Shown in pieces: positions 57,169 through 64,000 of a stretch of DNA of 64,000 bases. Every line of letters begins with the position of its first letter. Position 1 is the stretch's first letter. Below the pieces are notes generated by a model. The model saw nothing but the letters and a program-made list of their open reading frames with translations. It was not told the origin of the DNA and did not search any database. The stretch comes from Doryteuthis pealeii (lineage: Eukaryota; Mollusca; Cephalopoda; Myopsida; Loliginidae), in NCBI GenBank assembly GCA_023376005.1, contig CM042156.1, positions 47,621,092 to 47,685,091 on the forward strand, given 5' to 3'. The translations under genes were made by a program, and so were the position numbers.

Positions 57169-58340
57169 TTGTGGAAATTAGTCGGACATTACCCTGTCGC
57201 AGGATGGCTGCGTACGTCCTGCAGCTACATAAAAAGGATGGTGGAAGGAGTGGCCTGGCAAGACAAGGTAGGTGAGAAGACAGTTGCCGTGATACGAGAG
57301 GTGGTTGAAGAAGTGAAAAAGGAGGATCCAGTGCGAGGAAAGTGGCATGTTCCAAGGACAACGACAGGGGTTGTATGGTGTGATGCAAGTAGTATTGCCA
57401 CAGGTGTGAGAGTGGAGATTGATGGGAATGTGGTCGAGGACGCAGCCTGGTTGAGGAAGAAAACCGACTTTTCTCACATCAACGTGGCAGAGCTGGATGC
57501 GGCGATAAAGGGGGTGAAACTGGCCATGAAATGGGGATTAAAGAAAATAGAATTGAAAACAGATTCGGCGACCGTGCTGAACTAGACAACGGCCGACATT
57601 ACGGAGCAGCAGCTGTTACATAATCATTAGATACCTAATGATTATGACAATAGTGTAGAAATCATATTAGTGCAGCTGAGGGCCTTGAGAGTGAGTGACA
57701 ATGCTTGACCTCACTCTGACCTTACCTTGCGGGATAGACCGTGAGAAACGGAACCCCGATAGAAGCCCCCTTCCGGTTTAAGGGGTAAGCAACTCAGTTA
57801 GTTAGAGTTAGAACTTAGAAGCGAATCTAGCAAGATGTGAGTCTCACTGCGTGATTGTCTGGTCTGGGGTTCTACGAATAAAGTAACATCATCGTAAATC
57901 GGAGTCTTGTGGTTATTACTAAAATCTAACAATGACAAAAGGCTTCTGATAACAAGAAATCCCTACCAACAGAAACCAGACCCGAAGTCCCCAAGAAACA
58001 CCACGACAAGACCAGACCAAGATAGATGATAGAAGAACTAAGCCGGCCAGAGAAGAATAGACGACCAGAGTAAGACGTAAGAAAGTATACAACATATAGA
58101 TATTTAGTGCCGTCAAAGAAAAGGCACTACGTAATATATACCTATTTAGTGCTGGTAAAGAGGGTATACAACACAGCGGGTGAGAACGAAGGGTTCTGCT
58201 GAGATGATTGTCCTGGGGTGAATAGGAAAAATTTGAAGGAGTTGATAGCCGAGTTTTTGGTTGAGAATAAACGTGACGTTTGTGTCATCAGACAGGAATA
58301 AGGCCGACGTATTGACCAGAGTAAAACAAAATGGCTGACA
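57169..58340 (+). pseudogene. RNase H, split by a solo LTR
   Basis: The first part (57169-57585) has VVWCDASS, INVAELDAAI and LKTDSATVLN, giving three acidic positions. After the inserted LTR the last part (58178-58340) has INVTFVSSDRNKADVLTRV, the terminal RNase H segment. Confidence 0.8.
57614..58173 (+). mobile_element. Solo LTR (560 bp) with 4-bp target duplication
   Basis: It begins TGTTACATAAT and ends TACAACA. CAGC flanks both sides (57610-57613 and 58174-58177). The same LTR family is at 61265-61807. A TGAG-rich start, AATAAA near 57876 and no coding domain fit a solo LTR. It interrupts the RNase H coding of the surrounding element. Confidence 0.85.
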
Positions 58341-58379
58341 ATGCTGGAGGGGCCGGTGAGAGTTGCAGGCTGACGAAGT

Positions 58380-58592
58380 TAAGGACTGCATTCTATGCAT
58401 CACATGGATGGATAAAACCTTGTACTTGTCCCGGAAGGTGACTCACGAAGTGCCAAGAGGGATTGTGCAGCAGGTAGTCAGGCGGTGAGTACGGTGTCAG
58501 TCCACTGATCCGTCACCAAGGAGAGTTACATGTGAAGGAAAATTGGAAGCGACTGGCCGTTGACACCCATTATAGAGGAGCGGAATACAAAA
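58380..58592 (+). pseudogene. Integrase N-terminus, truncated
   Basis: Fragments in several frames (LYLSRKVTHEVPRGIVQQVV, CQSTDPSP, HVKENWKRLAVDTHY) match the HHCC domain and the first aspartate of an integrase core. The match stops near 58592. Confidence 0.65.
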
Positions 58593-58711
58593 TGTTTAAA
58601 CAAATTGTGATTTCTTATATTATTATTATTAATTAGTTTTTTCTTGTTTCTACACTCCCTTACAAAAGTAACTTTAACTTTTAACAAACTATCCTAATTA
58701 TTCTCAATTAA

Positions 58712-59343
58712 TCTTATTATAATGGAGATTGTGGGTCTGTCTGTAACCGAAAATATATTACTATACAAGTCACAATTCTCTTTGTTATTTACATCACATT
58801 TACCATGATTTTATTTTTATTTATACCTCAATTATTAATAAAATTGTTTTACACTACTATACTGTTGACCATATCTACATACTACTAACATGCAATTATT
58901 TATATATACAGCAAAATAGCGGTTTACAGTAAGAATGGGAAGGCTAATTTGCATATTGATCTTAAAAATTTGATTTTAATAAATATATGCTTAGTATTAT
59001 TGATTTCTAACTGTTTGGTTTTATCTTAATGAATATGAGCAAAAATCTCTTCAATAAATCTTAAAAGAAATCCCCTAACAAGAAGAAATAACTAATATTA
59101 TTCTTTACTTCCTATTTTAACTAAACAGTTAAATTAGGAAAATTTACCAATGAAAGACGGGAGTAACGGAAAATGATGGAAGAGTTAGTTTCAAAGTTGT
59201 TCTATTTTTCAATCAAACCCCCTCTGTTCCAAATCTTTTTATCTACATTCTTATTCAGTTTCATTAGCCTTTCTAATTTAATATGATATTTTATTATATT
59301 AAAACTTAAATACTTGCACCTGGAGGGTGCATACATTTGCTAG
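58712..59343 (+). mobile_element. Complete non-autonomous Helitron (632 bp)
   Basis: It starts TCTTATTATAATGGAGATTG after an A. It ends with the hairpin GCACC/GGTGC (59316-59330) and CTAG at 59340-59343, before T. It is homologous along its length to 7110-7750 in opposite orientation. Confidence 0.88.
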
Positions 59344-60299
59344 TTAATTTAATATCGCCAGTCAACATATAGCACAATCATAGTGTTATATTGGTGAATA
59401 GTAATCGTTTAAAGATTCTTCTCGGTTGTTGAAGTTTTTTTTTAATTCCAGTGCTAAAGAAAGGTCCAATTTCTTAGTCGGAAAAGAGAAATATGTTCTT
59501 TGGAGGGTCACCGTTTTTGTTTTTTTGTTGTTTTTTTTTTTTTTTTTTTTTTTTCTTTCATTTTAAAAAGTTCGTGTTATTAAAGAAATGTTTCTGTTTC
59601 TTTTTGTTGGGATTCAGCAAGTCAAGTTAAGAATAACTGTTGATAAAAAAAAACTTTTTAAATGCGTGTTCTACAGTCGGGAATCACCACTTGTTGGGCT
59701 TAAAGGTATAATAACGTTAATTATTGTTAGTTTAACAAACAACTCCGACTAAGAGTGTTAAACATAACAATGAACTTTAATACAAGGACAGCATGTGGAG
59801 AAGCATTTATAACATGAAATACATATGCATGAGACAAGATACATAGTAGATATATACGAACATAGAAAAGGGATAAGATACAATAATGAAGTACAAAAGT
59901 CATGGAGAGTCCATAAACCAAAGTCACTTACTACATTATCTGTGTGGGGGTGTAGACAAACTGTCTAACCATGTGGTTGTCAAGTCCCGGAGAATAAAAG
60001 AGTTCAAACTTGGCGCTTGCCTGCTTAAATAGTCAGTGCGCCTGGTGGGGAAAAACAGAAACACAAGGAAAGACAATTCTTCCAGCCAAACAAGGGCAGA
60101 CAATCCCACAGCGCATATACATGGTATCATAGTGGGGCAAATCAGAGGTCGATTACTTGTTGTTCCCCAGGAGGTGATTTCGAATAATGGCTGTTTTACA
60201 TACCACTAAATGAATTTGGACATAATGATAGTGCAATAGAACCGTGGTTTTATTCATTTTTACAGTAACTATAAAGTAAAAAGAAGACACGATAATGCG
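59344..60299. other. Unassigned DNA
   Basis: It has T-rich runs (59515-59555) and an LTR-like stretch around 59695-60170 without fixed ends. No domain was recognised in the short frames. Confidence 0.45.
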
Positions 60300-60870
60300 T
60301 GACAGACAGGCCAAGAGTTAAGAATAAAACGAACAACTTGAAATAGGAATAAAGACATGTATTACAGATATATAACAATAAGGTTGCAAACTTTTAGTTT
60401 GTCTGCACAAATGTTTATAATTTGTCCACTTAACTGAAATCCGGAGGTAGGGTGAATTATCGGATCCCCTGCTACGGCTTATCTGGTCGTAATGCTGGAT
60501 ATGAGAGACGTTCAATTTTGTGGTCCGTCTTCGATGCTGGTCGAGCAAAAAAGGAAGAATTTCCCACTTTGGGTTTGCCGCCAAAGTATTCTAGCCTGTG
60601 ATTGGTTGGTTCCATAGTGAGGCTCGTAGACAAGGACGATAACCCCTACCTCAGATTTCTTAATAGTACTCGAATCCTAAATGTTTATTTAGCGGACGTC
60701 CATGGGGAATTTCATGCAACTCTAATTCTTATTGATTTTTCATTTGCCTCCTTTGCGGAGATATTTCTGTAAATAAAAATTCTTCTTTCACTATCCAGCG
60801 AGACCATTTGTAGCCTGCTTTTTCCCTAACCTTTTTGTTAATGTCTGTTTTAGTTCAATGGTCGGTATGG
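60300..60870. mobile_element. Deleted copy of the 18570-20450 element
   Basis: It joins the left and right parts of that element and lacks about 1.3 kb of the middle, including the hairpin cluster. It starts TGACAGA like the longer copy. Confidence 0.7.
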
Positions 60871-61119
60871 AAAGTAGAAAAGTATCTCCGACAATATATA
60901 TATATTGGTCTCCTTGAACCCCTGGGTTTTTTTAATATAGAGAATTTTCATTAGAATGTCTAAAAATTAATAGTTATTTTCAATCATTTTTGGAGGCTTT
61001 GTTTATTTTCATTTTTATAATTCATGTATTTGACTTGTAAGGAGTATATGAACGAATTTCATCCGTAAAATTTTTCTGAAAGTATTATATAATTTATTTT
61101 CTATTTTTTATTTACCTTT

Positions 61120-62135
61120 TCCGCCCTGTCGGTGGAGTGTTAGAATGCACCGACTGCACCTCTGCAGAGGGGTAAGACTCCCTCAATGGGGCCACCTGTT
61201 GGCCGTGGGTAGCGACCCGTGATGCTTAAGGATAGAGCCCAGGTGGATGAGCAGTTCATGACATTGTTACATAATAATTGGATCCCAAATACATTTTTAA
61301 GGTAGTGTAGAAATCATTATGGCGATCAGTATAGCTGATGGCCTTGAGAGTGAGTGACGGCGCTTGACCTCGATCTCACCTTGCGTTCTGGGGATGGAAC
61401 GTGAGAACCGGAAGGCAATAGAAGGCTCATCCGGTTTAAGGATACTAAGTAAGTAACTTAGTCAGTTAGAACTTAGAAGCCAAGCTAGCAACATGTAAGC
61501 CTCATCTGCGCAGATTGTGTGGGTGGGGATCTGGAATAAAGTAACATCAAAAGTAAATCGAAGTCTTGTGTTTATTACTAAAAACTAACAATGACACAGG
61601 GCTTCTGATAAGGAATGATCCCCAACAGAAACCAGACCCGGAATCCTCAATAGAAGACCAGACGAGACCTTAGAAGATATACCAGACCAAGATAGATGAT
61701 AGACGATCAGAAGCAAGCCGGCCAGAAGAATAGACGACCAGAGTAAATAGTAAGAAAGGTATATAACATATACCTATTTAGTGCCGGTAAAGAAGGGCTA
61801 TACAACAACCTGCAATACTCCACTTTGGCCCTATCTTGGGCTAGACGGGCGGTCGGAGAGGCCCCCTCCGATCAATCGGCTGGTCACGTCAAGCCCTAGC
61901 ACCTATATGATTGCCCTAACCATATTGCCCTTATGCCCTTTTTATCATATGGGTGCTAGAATGCGGTGGCTGCGGGTCTACATGTCCTAGGAATGACGTT
62001 AAACTCTATCTGATGGTGAGGTTCCAGTTCTGGAGGTTTGGGGAATGTGGAGCACCCCTTCATCACCATTGCTCCCTGGTCCACTCTGACCCGGAGTGGT
62101 AGTACCTGTTAGGGTCCCATCTATGGGTTAAATAG
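61120..62135 (+). repeat. Dispersed repeat interrupted by a solo LTR
   Basis: Outside the LTR, the sequence is the inverted homologue of 40090-40760 (CCTCTGCAGAGG, GCTAGACGGGCGG, CCGATCAATCGGCTGGTCAC). It also shares its end with 36545-36715. Confidence 0.75.
61265..61807 (+). mobile_element. Solo LTR (543 bp)
   Basis: Same family as 57614-58173, with identical TGTTACATAAT start and TACAACA end. The target duplication is ACAT (61261-61264) and ACCT (61808-61811, one change). The paralogue at 40 kb reads through this point with a single ACAT. Confidence 0.9.
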
Positions 62136-62749
62136 AAAAAATGTATTTATAAAAAAATTGTATTATCCATTAAGAATTGATTTATTTCAAAACTTTATCG
62201 GCATTAAATGACCCACTGAGGTTGATATGCCGTAAAACAAAACAAACCAAACCAAATTATTTACCTTTTAAAATATATATTCTTAAATTTTTCGTATTAA
62301 ATTTTCGTATTTAATTTCTATTTATTCATTGTTTGTTTGTTCCTAATTAATAAATCAGTTGTAGCTAATTACAATATTGTAACTTTACAGAATAAATTTC
62401 AAAATTAAATTAAAAACATGCAAATTGAATTAAAACTATTTATAATCTATAAGAAACTCTTTTCAAATTTTAAAAGATTAAATTTATGAACGAATTTCAG
62501 ACTCGCTTTGAAAATATACATCCTTTTAATTTACATTTATTCTTTTTTTTTTCTTCTTCTTTTTTTTCGGGTTCGTTTAAAAAAAATTATAATCTAAGGT
62601 AAACAACTGGTTCACTTGTGAGCAGATTTATTCCCCTTGCCTTGAACAAAGTCTTTGATATTAATCAACTAAAATTCCCAGAATAATTTTTGTTATAAAA
62701 TTTTTGTACTGTATATTAAGTCCCTACTATCTACCATTCCTGTCAATTT
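62136..62749. other. Unassigned AT-rich DNA
   Basis: No gene or repeat was recognised before the satellite. Confidence 0.5.
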
Positions 62750-64000
62750 GTTTTCCTTGGAATCACTTTAAAAGACCACACTTTTAATTTCCTTGGAATC
62801 ACTTTAAAAGACCCCACTTTTGATTTCCTTGGAATCACTTTAAAAGACCTCACTTTTGATTTCCTTGGAATCACTTTAAAAGGCCACACTTTTAATTTCC
62901 TTGGAATCACTTTTAAAAGACCACACTTTTGATTTCCTTGGAATCACTTTAAAAGACCCCACTTTTAATTTCCTTGGAATCACTTTAAAAGACCCCACTT
63001 TTAATTTCCTTGGAATCACTTTAAAGACCCACTTTTAATTTCCTTGGAATCACTTTAAAAGACCTCACTTTTGATTTCCTTGGAATCACTTTAAAAGGCC
63101 ACACTTTTAATTTCCTTGGAATCACTTTAAAAGACCACACTTTTGATTTCCTTGGAATCACTTTAAAAGACCCACTTTTAATTTCCTTGGAATCACTTTA
63201 AAAGACCCCACTTTTGATTTCCTTGGAATCACTTTAAAAGACCTCACTTTTGATTTCCTTGGAATCACTTTAAAGACCCCACTTTTAATTTCCTTGGAAT
63301 CACTTTAAAAGACCACACTTTTGATTTCCTTGGAATCACTTTAAAAGACCTCACTTTTGATTTCCTTGGAATCACTTTAAAAGGCCACACTTTTGATTTC
63401 CTTGGAATCACTTTAAAAGACCACACTTTTGATTTCCTTGGAATCACTTTAAAGGCCACATTGGAATCACTTTAAAAGACCACACTTTTTGATTTCCTTG
63501 GAATCACTTTAAAAGACCACACTTTTGATTTCCTTGGAATCACTTTAAAAGACCACACTTTTGATTTCCTTGGAATCACTTTAAAAGACCACACTTTTGA
63601 TTTCCTTGGAATCACTTTAAAAGGCCACACTTTTGATTTCCTTGGAATCACTTTAAAAGACCACACTTTTGATTTCCTTGGAATCACTTTTAAAAGACCA
63701 CACTTTGATTTCCTTGGAATCACTTTAAAAGACCACACTTTTGATTTCCTTGGAATCACTTTAAAAAGACCACTTTTAATTTCCTTGGAATCACTTTAAA
63801 AGACCACACTTTTGATTTCCTTGGAATCACTTTAAAAGACCCACTTTTGATTTCCTTGGAATCACTTTAAAAGACCACACTTTTGATTTCCTTGGAATCA
63901 CTTTAAAAGACCACACTTTTGATTTCCTTGGAATCACTTTAAAAGACCACACTTTTGATTTCCTTGGAATCACTTTAAAAGACCACACTTTTGATTTCCT
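62750..64000. repeat. 36-bp satellite, about 34 copies, open at window end
   Basis: The unit contains TTTCCTTGGAATCACTTTA then AAAGACCACACTTTTGA. Most units are 36 bases, with 34-37-base variants. Positions just after AAAAGR and the G/A in TTTTRATTT vary most. Because 36 is divisible by three, minus-strand frames stay open (repeat KVIPRKSKVWSF); these are not genes. Confidence 0.97.

Larger units (their letters stand above)
54890..58592 (+). mobile_element. Degenerate LTR retrotransposon, order gag-PR-RT-RH-INT
   Basis: Gag, protease, reverse transcriptase, RNase H and the start of integrase occur in the conventional order, in several frames. Its own LTRs were not found. RNase H is interrupted by a 560-base solo LTR (57614-58173). 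The sequence stops in the integrase core near 58592. The clade is not certain; Ty3/Gypsy-like order is inferred. Confidence 0.85.

Noticed and set aside
63265..63759. Repeating VIPRKSK protein frames
   Set aside because: They follow from the 36-bp satellite having a length divisible by three.

Overview
The window is animal nuclear DNA. It is AT-rich, has introns with GT/AG splice sites, tRNA-derived SINEs, LINE tails, Helitrons, hAT and mariner remnants, several LTR-element families and very long AT and CT microsatellites. This repeat mixture looks like a mollusc, most likely an octopod cephalopod. That is inferred from repeat character, not from a diagnostic gene. There is one 100-base assembly gap (34285-34384).

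One cellular gene can be recognised. It is a DXO/Rai1-family decapping exoribonuclease on the + strand, with six in-phase exons at 21331-21542, 22436-22531, 24155-24260, 24932-25064, 26471-26565 and 51200-51317. All the family's catalytic motifs are present. The N-terminal exons were not found. The last intron is about 24.6 kb. It holds a complete Gmr1-like LTR retrotransposon, a 1-kb CT/AT microsatellite, a solo-LTR-like insertion, and a second, decayed copy of the last exon with its flanking minisatellite just before the assembly gap.

Layout: 1-8.8 kb has Helitron ends, tandem repeats, SINEs, fold-back repeats and a LINE tail. 8.85-12.44 kb is a dead hAT transposon with terminal inverted repeats and an 8-bp target duplication. 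12.58-18.57 kb is an LTR element whose interior is mostly simple sequence. 18.57-20.45 kb is a non-coding element with a run of RNA-like hairpins. 21.3-26.6 kb carries DXO exons 1-5 of those seen, with a ribozyme-bearing SINE-like repeat in the first intron. 26.6-51.2 kb is the giant intron. 51.2-53.6 kb has the last exon, short tandem repeats and a LINE tail. 53.7-58.6 kb has a Helitron and a second LTR element (order RT-RNase H-integrase) split by a solo LTR. 58.7-62.1 kb has a Helitron, a deleted copy of the hairpin element, and a solo LTR nested in a repeat whose empty paralogue lies at 40.5 kb. 62.75-64.0 kb is a 36-bp satellite running off the window.

The most interesting signals are RNA-structural. 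One is a canonical minimal hammerhead ribozyme (21773-21814) in a repeat that also carries a tRNA-like promoter head. A second hammerhead candidate lies at 2073-2115. A cluster of hairpins (19784-19987) shares one loop while two stems differ by compensatory changes. The Gmr1-like element is notable for integrase lying upstream of reverse transcriptase.
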